Positions 8,382 through 16,369 are shown, counted from the stretch's first letter. The stretch: 64,000 bases of DNA from Micromonospora sp. C28SCA-DRY-2 (GCF_030519475.1 NZ_JAUMKD010000002.1:186001-250000); one strand, 5' to 3'. Made by a program: numbers and translations. The notes: a model not told the origin generated them from the letters alone.

Positions 8382-8963
8382 TCAACGGCGCACCCGATAG
8401 CGCAGGTGAAGCACCCGGTTGCCCTGAATCACCACGTCGGGATCCTCCAACAGGTGCTGCGCGTGGACCGACCCGAAGTAGCGCTTGCCGGAGCCGAACA
8501 CGACGGGTACGACGTCCATACGCACCTCGTCGACCAGGCCCGCGGCAAGCACCTGGCCGCCGACGTCGCCAGCGGCGACCTCGACCACGCGGTCACCCGC
8601 GAGCTCCTGCGCCGTGGCCACGGCTGCCTCGACGCCGTCGACGAAGTGGAACGGCGCCTCGGGATCCCAGCCCTCGGGCTGCGGCCGGTGCGACACGACG
8701 ACCACGTGGTCGATCCCGCCCGGAGGCTTCCCGTCCCAGCCGTCCGTCATGTCGAAGACGTGGCGGCCGACGATCGTGACTCCGATCTGGTCCCAGTACG
8801 GCCGGGTGTAGTCGTAGGACGTCTGCGACACCTTCAGCTCGCCGCTCGAGTCCAACGGGACGTCACCACTGGACAACCAGTCGAACAGCGGTCCGGGCTG
8901 GTCGTTCTCGTCCGCGATGAAGCCGTCCACCGACACCGAGCCGTACATGATCACTGTGCCCAT
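8382..8963 (-). CDS. RibD C-terminal/dihydrofolate reductase-like protein (second copy)
   Basis: 193 residues beginning MGTVIMYGSVSVDGFIADEN. It has the same fold as the 7663 gene but belongs to another subgroup: VTIVGRHVFDMTDGWDGKPP, VVVVSHRPQPEGW and VDEVRMDVVPVVFGSGKRYF. It is not a recent duplicate of its neighbour. ATG 8963 has AGAGGAG 6-7 nt upstream. The AraC-type gene follows upstream in the same direction after a 66-bp gap and may be its regulator. Substrate unknown. Confidence 0.88.
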   Translation of the reverse strand: MGTVIMYGSVSVDGFIADENDQPGPLFDWLSSGDVPLDSSGELKVSQTSYDYTRPYWDQIGVTIVGRHVFDMTDGWDGKPPGGIDHVVVVSHRPQPEGWDPEAPFHFVDGVEAAVATAQELAGDRVVEVAAGDVGGQVLAAGLVDEVRMDVVPVVFGSGKRYFGSVHAQHLLEDPDVVIQGNRVLHLRYRVRR

Positions 8964-9029
8964 GGGGCGCTCCTCTGCTCTGGGATGCCCCCATATTGGC
9001 GTGTCGTGAGCTGTCGCTCTTGTAAGAAA

Positions 9030-9875
9030 TCAATCGGCCGGCAGCGGCCAGCTGTCCAGCACGTGGTCGGGATGCTCGCGCAGGAACCGCCGCCGGACTT
9101 CGACGTACCGGGTCGGCGTGAGCCCGGTGAACGCCCGGAACTCGTGGCCGAAGTGGGCCTGGTCGAAGTAGCCCGCGCGACCGGCGAGATCGCCCCAGTC
9201 GATCGGTCCGGCGGGGTTGATCGAGAACACGATGGCGGTGAAGCGGTGGGTGCGGGCCAGCCGCTTCGGCGTGACGCCGATGAGCTCCTTGAACCGCTGT
9301 GCCAGATGAGTGCTGCTGACACCGGCTGCCACCGTCAGGTCGCCGATCGCCACCGCCCCGCCGGTCGCCGCGATGACGCGGCTCGTGTGGCGGACCAGTC
9401 CCAGGCCGGCGGTCTCGCCCAGCCGTCGGGTCAGCTCCTCCTCGAGCAGCGTGAGCATCTCGTGCGGCCCGTGCGCCGTGGCCAGCCGGTCTCGCAGCTC
9501 AGCAGTGGCGGGCCGGCCCCAAACCTGCTCTACCGTCACCGGCCGGTCACACAACTCGGCCGCGGGCATCGGCAGGAACGGCGCCAGCCCCCACGGCTTG
9601 AAGTGCACGCCGACGGACCGGGTCCGGAGCGGGTAGCCGAACTCCAACGCGCGGGTGGGCATGGTGACCACGCAGCCGTCGGCGTACTCGGCCGGCTCGA
9701 TGTCGGTGCCGGCGCGGATGCGGAACGGGGCCCCGAGGTTGACGATGAGCAGCGCCGCCGGCATCGGCGGCAGCGTCAGCCGGGCGTACGGCGGCGCACC
9801 CTCCAGGTAGTAGAGGTCGTCGATCAGCCCGTCCAGCGGCGGTCGCGGCACTCTGGACACGTACTCCACGTCCAC
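9030..9875 (-). CDS. AraC-family transcriptional regulator
   Basis: 281 residues from GTG 9875, five bases past the upstream kinase stop (TGA 9882-9880). Residues 1-150 are an AraC-type sensor domain (DGLIDDLYYLEGAPPYARL, SVGVHFKPWGLAPFL). Residues 180-270 contain the two helix-turn-helix motifs (IGDLTVAAGVSSTHLAQRFK, WGDLAGRAGYFDQAHFGHEF) and the signature FTGLTPTRYVEVRRR. The longer frame to 10058 is out of line with homology and overlaps the kinase gene. The four-base gap suggests coupled translation with the kinase and probable control of the local cluster. Confidence 0.88.
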   Translation of the reverse strand: MDVEYVSRVPRPPLDGLIDDLYYLEGAPPYARLTLPPMPAALLIVNLGAPFRIRAGTDIEPAEYADGCVVTMPTRALEFGYPLRTRSVGVHFKPWGLAPFLPMPAAELCDRPVTVEQVWGRPATAELRDRLATAHGPHEMLTLLEEELTRRLGETAGLGLVRHTSRVIAATGGAVAIGDLTVAAGVSSTHLAQRFKELIGVTPKRLARTHRFTAIVFSINPAGPIDWGDLAGRAGYFDQAHFGHEFRAFTGLTPTRYVEVRRRFLREHPDHVLDSWPLPAD

Positions 9876-9879
9876 ATAA

Positions 9880-10830
9880 TCACTGTCCCGGGCGAGGCTT
9901 GGTGACAGCGCTGGCCGCGTATTCGGAGAAGATTTCACCGAGGACGCGTTGCGCGTTCGCGAACTCTGCTGCGTCCTCGGGATCTTGGGAGGTGGAGGAG
10001 CAGGTGGCGAGGGTTTTCCAGAGGGCCCAGCCACGTCCGCGCGCCCAGGTCGCATCATCCACCGACAGTTGTTCGCGGAACACCTGCCGGCCGTCTGCGG
10101 TCAGCAACGTCCAGGCGATCGCCAGATCGCAGGCCGGGTCACCGACGCCGCAGGTCCCGAAGTCGATGACGGCCGCCAACCGGCCGTCAGCAAGGAGCAG
10201 GTTCCCCTGGGCGAGGTCTCCATGGAACCAGCGGTCGACACCGTCCCAGCAGGCGTCGAGTGCCCCCGCCCAGATCTCGCGCACCAGTTCGGCGTCGACG
10301 TGGTCGGTCAACTCGGCGAGCGCACGCTCGACCTCCTTGTCGTAGGTGCGCAGGGTGCCGCCCCGGAACCAGTTGTGGACACCCGGCTGCGGGCCGCCAG
10401 TGGCGTCGACGCTCCGCAAGGCCGCCAGGAACTCGGCCAGGTCGATCGCGAATCGCACCGGGTCCGCGATGCGGTCCATGGTCGCCGGCTCGCCGTCGAG
10501 CCACCGGTAGATCGACCACGGATAGGGATAGCCCGCATCCGGCTCGCCTTTCGCCAGCGGGGCGGGGATGGGCAGTGGCAGCCGAGCGGCGAGGGCCGGG
10601 AGCCACCGATGTTCCTTGTCGACCGCCAAGGCGTACTCGGCAGCGCTGGGCAGCCGCACCAGCATCTCGGGGCCGAGGTGGAAGGTCCAGTTGTCCCAGC
10701 CGCCGTTGGCTACCGGCTCGATCGGGAGGTCGGCCAGGTGCGGGAACTGGTCGGCGATGAGCCGATGCACCTGTTCCGCGTCGACGGTGATGCGCTGCGG
10801 CAGGGGACCGAGATCAGGAACGTCACTCAC
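9880..10830 (-). CDS. aminoglycoside phosphotransferase (APH) family kinase
   Basis: 316 residues from GTG 10830. Motifs: LIADQFPHLADLPIEPVANG, the N-lobe MLVRLPSAAEYALAVDKEH, the catalytic loop WFHGDLAQGNLLLADGRL with HGD and N, and the metal site AAVIDFGTCGVGDPACDLA. This is the well-populated actinobacterial subgroup usually annotated as putative streptomycin or hydroxyurea kinase-like, but the true substrate is open. A longer frame to 10950 runs into the tRNA-derived repeat and is unlikely. A GAGGACGG ribosome site precedes GTG 10830. It forms a two-gene unit with the AraC regulator. Confidence 0.88.
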   Translation of the reverse strand: MSDVPDLGPLPQRITVDAEQVHRLIADQFPHLADLPIEPVANGGWDNWTFHLGPEMLVRLPSAAEYALAVDKEHRWLPALAARLPLPIPAPLAKGEPDAGYPYPWSIYRWLDGEPATMDRIADPVRFAIDLAEFLAALRSVDATGGPQPGVHNWFRGGTLRTYDKEVERALAELTDHVDAELVREIWAGALDACWDGVDRWFHGDLAQGNLLLADGRLAAVIDFGTCGVGDPACDLAIAWTLLTADGRQVFREQLSVDDATWARGRGWALWKTLATCSSTSQDPEDAAEFANAQRVLGEIFSEYAASAVTKPRPGQ

Positions 10831-10899
10831 CGAGCCGTCCTCGTCTGGCGTGGAAGTTGAGCGTGATGTGGTGCGCGAGCGAGAGCAGCCGCCCGGACC

Positions 10900-11013
10900 G
10901 AGGGCGTCGGTGCGGACCTTCACGCGGTCCGGCCGGGTCGTCGGCAGCATGGTTGGGCAGGAAAACGGTTGGTGGGGCGGGCGGGACTCGAACCCGCGAC
11001 CGAGGATTATGAG
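10900..11013 (-). repeat. direct repeat copy A: 3' half of tRNA-Ile2 plus flank
   Basis: 114 bp that match 13475-13589 with about seven substitutions and one single-base gap, near 93 percent. It contains the encoded CCA, T-arm and variable region up to the anticodon, then diverges. The 5' half of the tRNA is absent, so this is not a functional tRNA. It is the expected product of an element integrating into the 3' part of the tRNA gene. The rest of the gap 10831-11162 holds no gene I can support. Confidence 0.85.
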
Positions 11014-11162
11014 ATCAAAGTGCCCGCCCTGCCTATCTGGGGGAATAGGGGCCCAGCAGCCAAAACACCTTCCGACACCTCACACCGCTCCCCCAGCCTC
11101 CGTCACCCTCTTGCGGACTGCGGACTGCCCGTCTGTGGGGCAAACTGCTCCACCGCTGCAGG

Positions 11163-11474
11163 CTACAGAGGCTCGCCGGCCAACTGCCCTTGCAACTCCT
11201 CGAAGAGCATTGAACGCAGGCGGTCGAGCTGCCGCTGCTCAGGCAGGACCGCACCGTCTCGCTGCAGGACAATGTCCTGGAAGCCGCCCATCCCTTGTCG
11301 GTAGAGGCCGAGGATGTCCCGCACTACCCGCTGCCGGCCGTCGCGGTCTGCGCCCGCCTCGACCAGCCGCCGGCCGAATCTCGCCAAGGCGCTGCTCCAC
11401 TCGGGCTCATCGACCCGCAGCACATGAGCGACCTCTAGTAGGAGGTCGTGCAGCCTATCCGTGTTGTCCTCCAC
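11163..11474 (-). CDS. DUF6966-like small protein, possible immunity protein
   Basis: 103 residues from GTG 11474 (VEDNTDRLHDLLLEVAHVLR). The core ALARFGRRLVEAGADRDGRQ and LYRQGMGGFQDIVL resembles the family with the conserved GMGSFNDLVL segment that I know as DUF6966; the match is from memory. The frame is open further upstream to 11675, but that part is rich in arginine and looks non-coding. It is divergent from a CdiI-type immunity gene and inside the repeat-bounded mini-island, which suggests an orphan immunity role. No partner toxin is present. Confidence 0.55.
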   Translation of the reverse strand: MEDNTDRLHDLLLEVAHVLRVDEPEWSSALARFGRRLVEAGADRDGRQRVVRDILGLYRQGMGGFQDIVLQRDGAVLPEQRQLDRLRSMLFEELQGQLAGEPL

Positions 11475-11688
11475 GGCAGCAGCTTCCCATGGCCGCTCAA
11501 TGGCGGGACGCGCCCCTGCCTTGATCAAGACTGACGTCGGCCGGCGTACGTCGGTCCTGCTGACCTGCGCAAGTCGTCGACCGGTGTAGCCCTCCCCCGG
11601 CCCGTGTCGGCCGAGTTGGCTGTACTGATAGCTGTACAGCCAGGCGGCCCGCCAGCCTTCCGGGCAGCCCAGCATCGCGGGTGCCGAC

Positions 11689-11694
11689 TAGCCT
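11689..11694 (+). promoter_or_regulatory. leaderless -10 element TAGCCT before the CdiI-like gene
   Basis: TAGCCT is followed by exactly 7 nt and GTG 11702, and no ribosome binding site is present. This is the standard layout of an actinobacterial leaderless transcript. No convincing -35 was found. Confidence 0.6.
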
Positions 11695-11701
11695 GACCGC
11701 C

Positions 11702-12115
11702 GTGACGACGATCGAGCAGCTTGAACGGAACGTTTGGCCGGACCCCGGCCCGGACGCCACGTCTCTGGTGAGGCGTTGCACGACGCTACGACGCAAGCCG
11801 TTGGCTGAGTTCACGGTCGAAGACCTGCGCATCATGCTCGGGCAACAGATTGGCGTGCCTGCTCTGCTGCCTCTCGCGGTACAAGTCCTGCTCCGCGATC
11901 CGTTGGCCGAGGGCCACTACTACCCGGGTGACCTGCTCACCAACGTGCTGCGGCTACCGGACTCGGCGTGGTCGAGCCTACGAGCGGAACGGAAGCGGCT
12001 GCAGTCTGTTCTGGCTGAGCTCGTTGCCGGTCCCCCGTTCTCCGACCCTGACCTAAAGCCTCGCGACCCGGACCGGCGTCTTGGCGACGCCATCGTGCGG
12101 TTTCTTGATCGATGA
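11702..12115 (+). CDS. contact-dependent inhibition immunity-like (CdiI family) protein
   Basis: 137 residues from GTG 11702 (TTIEQLERNVWP). The family core is plain: LVRRCTTLRRKPLAEFTVED, LRIMLGQQIGVPALLPLAV and DPLAEGHYYPGDLLTNVLR. Proteins with this core are annotated as contact-dependent growth inhibition immunity proteins and are found scattered in actinobacteria without a CdiA. The GTG start is preferred over ATG 11681 because homologues begin at TTIEQLE and a leaderless -10 lies 7 nt before it. It would neutralise an incoming toxin in the cytoplasm. No toxin gene is visible nearby. Confidence 0.8.
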   Translation: MTTIEQLERNVWPDPGPDATSLVRRCTTLRRKPLAEFTVEDLRIMLGQQIGVPALLPLAVQVLLRDPLAEGHYYPGDLLTNVLRLPDSAWSSLRAERKRLQSVLAELVAGPPFSDPDLKPRDPDRRLGDAIVRFLDR

Positions 12116-12148
12116 GAGCGATCTCCTCGTGGGGCAGTCGTAGCCCGT

Positions 12149-12221
12149 CCAGCTTCCGGGGAGGGTGACCAGGTGGAGCGTCTACCGGACGAACGACCTG
12201 GTCGCCCTCCCCGGAAGCTGG
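12149..12221. terminator. large hairpin between convergent genes
   Basis: Arms 12149-12173 and 12197-12221 are 25 nt each with one mismatch, and the loop is 23 nt. It lies 33 nt after the CdiI-like stop and faces the end of the HEAT gene, so a bidirectional terminator is the simplest reading. There is no U-tract. Its length and near-perfection are unusual, so a small repeat element is an alternative. The surrounding gap 12116-12524 has no supported gene. Confidence 0.5.
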
Positions 12222-12390
12222 TAGCCCTCGTGGTGCCCGGCGAGGTGAGCCGCGGGCGGCATCTCGGAGGAGGGTCAGGGTTCGCGGCGGAGCCCCGAGG
12301 TCTTCAAAGATCCTGCGTCTGTCAGCGTGGCCGGCCGGCCGGCCCGGCCGATGCCGGCGGAGGTCGCCAGCAGGCCGGGGCCGGGCCGGC

Positions 12391-12410
12391 GCGGCCCGCT
12401 TGCGGGCCGC
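12391..12410. terminator. short perfect hairpin
   Basis: GCGGCCCGC (12391-12399), loop TT, GCGGGCCGC (12402-12410), followed by CTTGATCAAA. It lies about 115 bp beyond the HEAT gene stop in that gene's direction. It could be its terminator. It is also within a long GC-rich stretch where hairpins arise easily. Confidence 0.35.
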
Positions 12411-12524
12411 CTTGATCAAATAGAGCGGAATTCGGCAACACGTGGACCGCGCGGCGTGGACCGCGCGGTGTTTTCCGTCCCGGCAGATGCTTGAGATCGG
12501 AATCCCAGTACCTGCTTGACGAGA

Positions 12525-13343
12525 TCACGTGGTCTGTTCTCCAGCGCGTGCTTTTCGTTGGTGTTTGCGGACGTTTCGCAGCGTCTTCAGCGCCTTCTTG
12601 GCAGCGGTACTTACGTGCCCGCCGGTTCGCACCGTGGCGTGGTCCTCGACGGCGAGGCGCGTCAGCAGCTTCTCGGCTCTTTCGTCGCCGGTGGCGCCGA
12701 GCGCTCGTGCTGCCCAGAACCGCACTTCGGGATCGTCGTGTGAGGTCGCCTGGATCAGACGGTCGAAAGTTTTGATTGCAGGGTGCGCCAGCGCGGCCGA
12801 CAGGTAGCCGGCACGTACGGGCCGGCGGGGCGACTCCAGCGCAGCCCACAAGTGCTCGATCGCCTCGTCGTCACCGATGTCGGCCAGGGCGTAGGCGGCA
12901 GCTGCTCTGACGTGCTCGGCTGGGTCGTCGAGCACCTGCGCGAGAGGCGTGATCGCGGTGGGGTCACGGATCTCTCCCAGAGCTTCACAGGCGCTCTCGC
13001 GGGCGAGAGCATCCGGGTGGCGAAGTAGGTCGATCAACAGCGGGGCGGCCGTCTGAAGGCGCAGGATGCCGCAGCCGGTCGCCGCCCACCTCTGGCATCC
13101 GTACTCCTCGTCGGCAAGCGCAGCAAGGAGCGCTTCGGCCAGCGACTCATCACCGAACAACGCAAGGAGATTCAACGCGCGGGAGTAGATCTCGGGGTCG
13201 AAGTTGGGGTACCCGGTCACGATCTCCCTGAGGACCTGCTTCGCGGCCACGTCCCCTTTCTCGGCTCCAGCCACGAGCGCACGCAGTGCCTCCAGCCGAA
13301 CCTCACGGTCAGGGTCAGTCAGCTCACGGAATTGGTCACGCAC
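12525..13343 (-). CDS. HEAT-repeat protein
   Basis: 272 residues from GTG 13343. Five or more HEAT/PBS-lyase repeats are visible, for example ALARESACEALGEIRDPTAI, HVRAAAAYALADIGDDEAIE and PEVRFWAARALGATGDERAE. There is no signal peptide and the tail is basic (LKTLRNVRKHQRKARAG). HEAT solenoids bind proteins; small single-domain ones often sit in polymorphic-toxin immunity loci, so its place beside two immunity-like genes is suggestive. GTG 13343 is preferred over TTG 13352 because TAGGTT lies exactly 7 nt before it. A specific partner cannot be named. Confidence 0.85.
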   Translation of the reverse strand: MRDQFRELTDPDREVRLEALRALVAGAEKGDVAAKQVLREIVTGYPNFDPEIYSRALNLLALFGDESLAEALLAALADEEYGCQRWAATGCGILRLQTAAPLLIDLLRHPDALARESACEALGEIRDPTAITPLAQVLDDPAEHVRAAAAYALADIGDDEAIEHLWAALESPRRPVRAGYLSAALAHPAIKTFDRLIQATSHDDPEVRFWAARALGATGDERAEKLLTRLAVEDHATVRTGGHVSTAAKKALKTLRNVRKHQRKARAGEQTT

Positions 13344-13350
13344 AGGAGAC

Positions 13351-13380
13351 AACCTAGATCCGGCAGTCAGCCCGTGTCAT
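13351..13380 (-). promoter_or_regulatory. leaderless promoter of the HEAT gene
   Basis: On the reverse strand: ATGACA (13380-13375), an 18-nt spacer, TAGGTT (13356-13351), 7 nt, then GTG 13343. The -35 differs from TTGACA at one base. The transcript would start at the start codon. Confidence 0.6.
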
Positions 13381-13474
13381 GAAGCCCTCGCAGCGCTTAG
13401 AGGACGACTTGGACCAGGTGGCGGATCGCCTCGACCGGGCGGCGGCTCGCGCTGCTGCGGACTCAGTGCGGACT

Positions 13475-13589
13475 GAGGGCGTAGGTCCGGACCTTCACGC
13501 GATCCGCCCGGGTCGTCGTCAGCATGGCTGGGCAGGAAAACGGCTGGTGGGGCGGGCGGGACTCGAACCCGCGACCGAGGGATTATGAG
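13475..13589 (-). repeat. direct repeat copy B, overlapping the intact tRNA-Ile2
   Basis: The counterpart of 10900-11013. It reaches from 70 bp beyond the tRNA 3' end to the anticodon region. The pair encloses 2.46 kb with the CdiI-like, DUF6966-like and HEAT genes. It is interpreted as the tRNA-side attachment repeat of a small integrated element. Confidence 0.85.
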
Positions 13590-13621
13590 TCCCCTGCTCT
13601 AACCGGCTGAGCTACCGCCCC
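13545..13621 (-). tRNA. tRNA-Ile2, anticodon CAT
   Basis: 77 nt including an encoded CCA. The acceptor stem GGGGCGG/CCGCCCC is perfect, and the D-arm, anticodon arm and T-arm (GGTTCGAGTCC) fold normally. The anticodon is CAT. The anticodon-arm context GACTCATAATC followed by GGTCGC matches the lysidine-modified isoleucine tRNA (E. coli ileX type) better than elongator methionine tRNA, so it should read AUA after TilS modification. Elongator tRNA-Met remains the alternative. It is the integration target of the flanking repeats. Confidence 0.85.
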
Positions 13622-13684
13622 GGCACCGCGCCGGATCCTATCCCGGCCGGTCGATCACCGGCTAGCACGAACCGGCACCCTCGC

Positions 13685-15373
13685 TCATCGGCGTCGCCGG
13701 CGCAGCAGCACGATGGGCAACGCGAGGATAACAGTGAGCAGCCAACCCACCACGACGACGCCCCACAGCCAGCCCTCGCCCTCGGCCGTCTCGGTGATGA
13801 ACATGCCGAGGGTGAGCAGGGCGTTCAGCCCGCCGACCGCCAGCGCGGCCAGGCCGCTGAGCACCATCAGCGGGATCTCCCACCAGGACCGCTGGACCGG
13901 CTCCCGGCGGGGCGCCGGCTCGGCCGCGCGGGGCTGCGGGATGCGCTCCGGGTCGCGCGCCGGCATGACCACCTGCCGGTCCGCCGGCACCTGCGAGTCG
14001 ATCACCCGGATCGCGCCGGGGTGCAGCTCGAACATGGTGGGTTCGATCCGCATCGAGATGGCGTCCGCGCCGATCAGCTGCCGCGCGCCGTCCGGCCAGG
14101 CGAGCAGCACCGCGCAGTCGGCGTAGGTGACGGTGAGCGGGCCGCCCGGCCCGACGTAGCTGACCCCGTCGACGCCGACGCGCAGTTCGCCGTCGCCCTC
14201 CCGCTCCCGGTACGCGGTGCCGTCGACGATCCGCTCCGAGCAGGTGGGCGCCTCGACGAAGCCGGCCCAGTCGGCGGTGTTGCCCTCCGGCACCATCAGC
14301 AGCGCCGACCCGGCCACCTCCCGGGCCACCGCGTGCAGGTCGGCGACGGTGACCGCCTTCAGCTCGGCCCGGTGCTCGTCGATGGTGAGGTTGCGCTCCC
14401 CGGTGAGCACGTTGCAGGCGTACGCCGGCAGCCGGGCGGCGTCCACCTCGGCGGTGCCGAGCAGGTCCTCGCGCTTGGCCACGCAGGAGTCCAGGTCGCT
14501 CTGCTCGATCCGGCCGACCCGGAGCTTGGCCAGCGTGTCGATGAAGCCGCCGAGCACCGCGTCCTGCTTCTCCGGCAGCGCGTCGGCGAGCGCGCGCAGG
14601 CAGGCGTACCCGTCGCCGCGCGGGTCGTAGCCGGCGGTGGTGGTGTAGGAGAGGCCGCCCTCCTGCCGCAGCGACCGGAACAGCTCGCGCTCCAGCACGT
14701 CGGCGAAGAGGCTCGCGGCGGTCGAGCGCCGCACCACCGCGTCGAGGACCACCGCCCGCGAGCCGCTGACGAAGTACGCCGGGGTACGCGGCAGCGCCGA
14801 CGACGCGGCCGGCACCGGCTGGCGTACGCCGGCGGGCAGCGCCAGCCGCAGCCCGGCGGGCACCCGGTCGCCGGCGATCCAGAGCACCGCGTTCTCCCGG
14901 GTGAACCAGCGGGCCGCCCACTGCCGCAGGTCGTCGCCGGTGAGCCCGCTCAGCCCCCACTCGGGGTAGCTGCTCAGGCCGAAGTCCCGGGCGCCGTGCC
15001 GCCACAGCGGCACCGCCTCCACCGGCGAGCCGCCGCGGTTGCTCCACTCGGTGCGCAGGATCTCCTTCTCCACCTCCAGCCGGCCGGTCGGCAGCTCGGT
15101 CAGGTTGGCGCAGACGGCGGTGAGGAAGGTGGCGATGTCCTGCTCGGACCCCTGCATGTGGAAGGTGGTGAAGACCGGCGAGGTGGCCCCGTTGAAGTGG
15201 TAGTCAGCCATCCCGAGGGGCGCCAGCGCGAGGTGTTCCAGCAGGTGGGTGATGCCGCTGCGGGCCAGCGTCTCGTCGGCGGTGCCGACCCGGAAGGTCA
15301 GTCCGGCGCGCATCGGCCCGCCGGTCGGGGCGAGCAGGGTGGGCACCCCGTCCACGTCCAGGTGCTGGATCAT
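13685..15373 (-). CDS. M16-family metallopeptidase with C-terminal membrane anchor
   Basis: 562 residues from ATG 15373. The inverted zinc motif HLLEH is at about residue 42, with the distal glutamate region GRLEVEKEILRTEW following at the usual distance. A second M16 half without the motif follows (LFRSLRQEGGLSYTTTAGYD is the typical substrate-binding R/Y segment). The last 90 residues have two hydrophobic helices (IPLMVLSGLAALAVGG, WGVVVVGWLLTVILAL), so the protein is anchored to the membrane. It starts in an ATGA overlap with the upstream gene at 15370. M16 enzymes cut peptides inside a closed chamber; some mature peptide products. Substrate unknown. Confidence 0.87.
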   Translation of the reverse strand: MIQHLDVDGVPTLLAPTGGPMRAGLTFRVGTADETLARSGITHLLEHLALAPLGMADYHFNGATSPVFTTFHMQGSEQDIATFLTAVCANLTELPTGRLEVEKEILRTEWSNRGGSPVEAVPLWRHGARDFGLSSYPEWGLSGLTGDDLRQWAARWFTRENAVLWIAGDRVPAGLRLALPAGVRQPVPAASSALPRTPAYFVSGSRAVVLDAVVRRSTAASLFADVLERELFRSLRQEGGLSYTTTAGYDPRGDGYACLRALADALPEKQDAVLGGFIDTLAKLRVGRIEQSDLDSCVAKREDLLGTAEVDAARLPAYACNVLTGERNLTIDEHRAELKAVTVADLHAVAREVAGSALLMVPEGNTADWAGFVEAPTCSERIVDGTAYREREGDGELRVGVDGVSYVGPGGPLTVTYADCAVLLAWPDGARQLIGADAISMRIEPTMFELHPGAIRVIDSQVPADRQVVMPARDPERIPQPRAAEPAPRREPVQRSWWEIPLMVLSGLAALAVGGLNALLTLGMFITETAEGEGWLWGVVVVGWLLTVILALPIVLLRRRRR

Positions 15374-16323
15374 GCCAGGCCGCCCTTCGCGTACGCCTTG
15401 TCGCGGAACCGCTGGAACTGCTTCGTCTCGTCGCCGTCGATGTAGCCGAACATCGCCTCGTGGCCGAGCGGGCCCAGGGCCTGGAACTGCTGCGCGGCCG
15501 CGGGCCACTCCTCCATCAGGCAGAACGCCATGGCGAAGGTGCTGCGCACCCAGACCCAACCCCAGCCGTTGCGGAACTCGGGGTGCCAGATCGACCGCTG
15601 CGCCGCCTCGTGGATCTCCCGGCTGACGTGCGGGCTGCGCAGGTGGGCGCCGGCCTTGCCGAGGGTGTCCTGGTCGAGCGCCTGCTCCAGGTGCGCCTCG
15701 ACGACCAGCACCGCGTTCGGCGCGCCGGGCGGGGCCGCCGCCGCGCACTCCCGGGCGAAGCCGTGCGCCCGCTCCCAGGTGCCGCTCCACTTCGGGCAGA
15801 ACTGTTGCAGCAGCGACGCCTGCGCCGGCAGGTGGTGCGGGTGGTGCTTGGCGAGCTGGTCGTAGCGGCGGCGCGCCTCGGCCTGGCCGAGTTGCAGGCC
15901 CCGGGCGTTGGTGATGCGCTGCGTCCAGGCCGCCGCGTCGTCCGGGTGGCGGGCGGTGACCTCGATCAGCACCTGCTCGGCGCGGCGCAGGTGGTCGAAG
16001 AACTGGGCGAACTGGTCACGGCTGACGTACTGGGCGCGGCGGGCCGAGCGGATCCGCCAGCCGGCCCGGATGAGGTACGCGCCGAGCAGCGTCCCGGCCA
16101 GCGGATCCGCCGGCTGCTCGGCCAGCACGCCGCCAAGGAACTCCTCGATGTCGGCGGTCTCGCCGACCTCGCCGACCAGGACCGTGCGGCCGTGCGGGTC
16201 CGGCTCGGCCAGCTGTGCGCGCAGGGCCGGCCAGTCACGCGCGGCGAGCGCCGCGCGCACCGCGCTGACCTGGGGGTACGCCGCCGCGGCGTCGAAGTTG
16301 GGCGGCGGAAGGGGGGCAGGCAT
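15370..16323 (-). CDS. hypothetical helical (TPR-like) protein, partner of the M16 peptidase
   Basis: 317 residues. There is no signal peptide or membrane helix. It is mostly alpha-helical with TPR-like spacing (FFDHLRRAEQVLIEVTARHP, DDAAAWTQRI, ARRRYDQLAKHHPHHLPAQA). I do not recognise a named family with certainty. Its TGA overlaps the ATG of the M16 gene by four bases, so the two are made together. The gene ends 46 bp before the frameshifted oxidoreductase. A scaffold or substrate-delivery role for the peptidase is a guess from context. Confidence 0.75.
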   Translation of the reverse strand: MPAPLPPPNFDAAAAYPQVSAVRAALAARDWPALRAQLAEPDPHGRTVLVGEVGETADIEEFLGGVLAEQPADPLAGTLLGAYLIRAGWRIRSARRAQYVSRDQFAQFFDHLRRAEQVLIEVTARHPDDAAAWTQRITNARGLQLGQAEARRRYDQLAKHHPHHLPAQASLLQQFCPKWSGTWERAHGFARECAAAAPPGAPNAVLVVEAHLEQALDQDTLGKAGAHLRSPHVSREIHEAAQRSIWHPEFRNGWGWVWVRSTFAMAFCLMEEWPAAAQQFQALGPLGHEAMFGYIDGDETKQFQRFRDKAYAKGGLA

Positions 16324-16369
16324 GGCGAGGATGATAAGTGATCAACAACTCGCCGGGTGCCCCGCTTTC

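Noticed and set aside
6540..10830. Reading the two APH-type kinases as antibiotic resistance genes
   Set aside because: The motifs prove only the kinase fold. Substrates of this family are very diverse and the context gives no resistance cluster.
12173..12415. 80-residue ORF within the convergent gap
   Set aside because: It starts inside the large hairpin and has no coding character.
13379..13588. Plus-strand ORF ending VGRAGLEPATEGL
   Set aside because: The string comes from reading the tRNA gene antisense and is a well-known false protein. The same applies to the ORF at 10969-11304.
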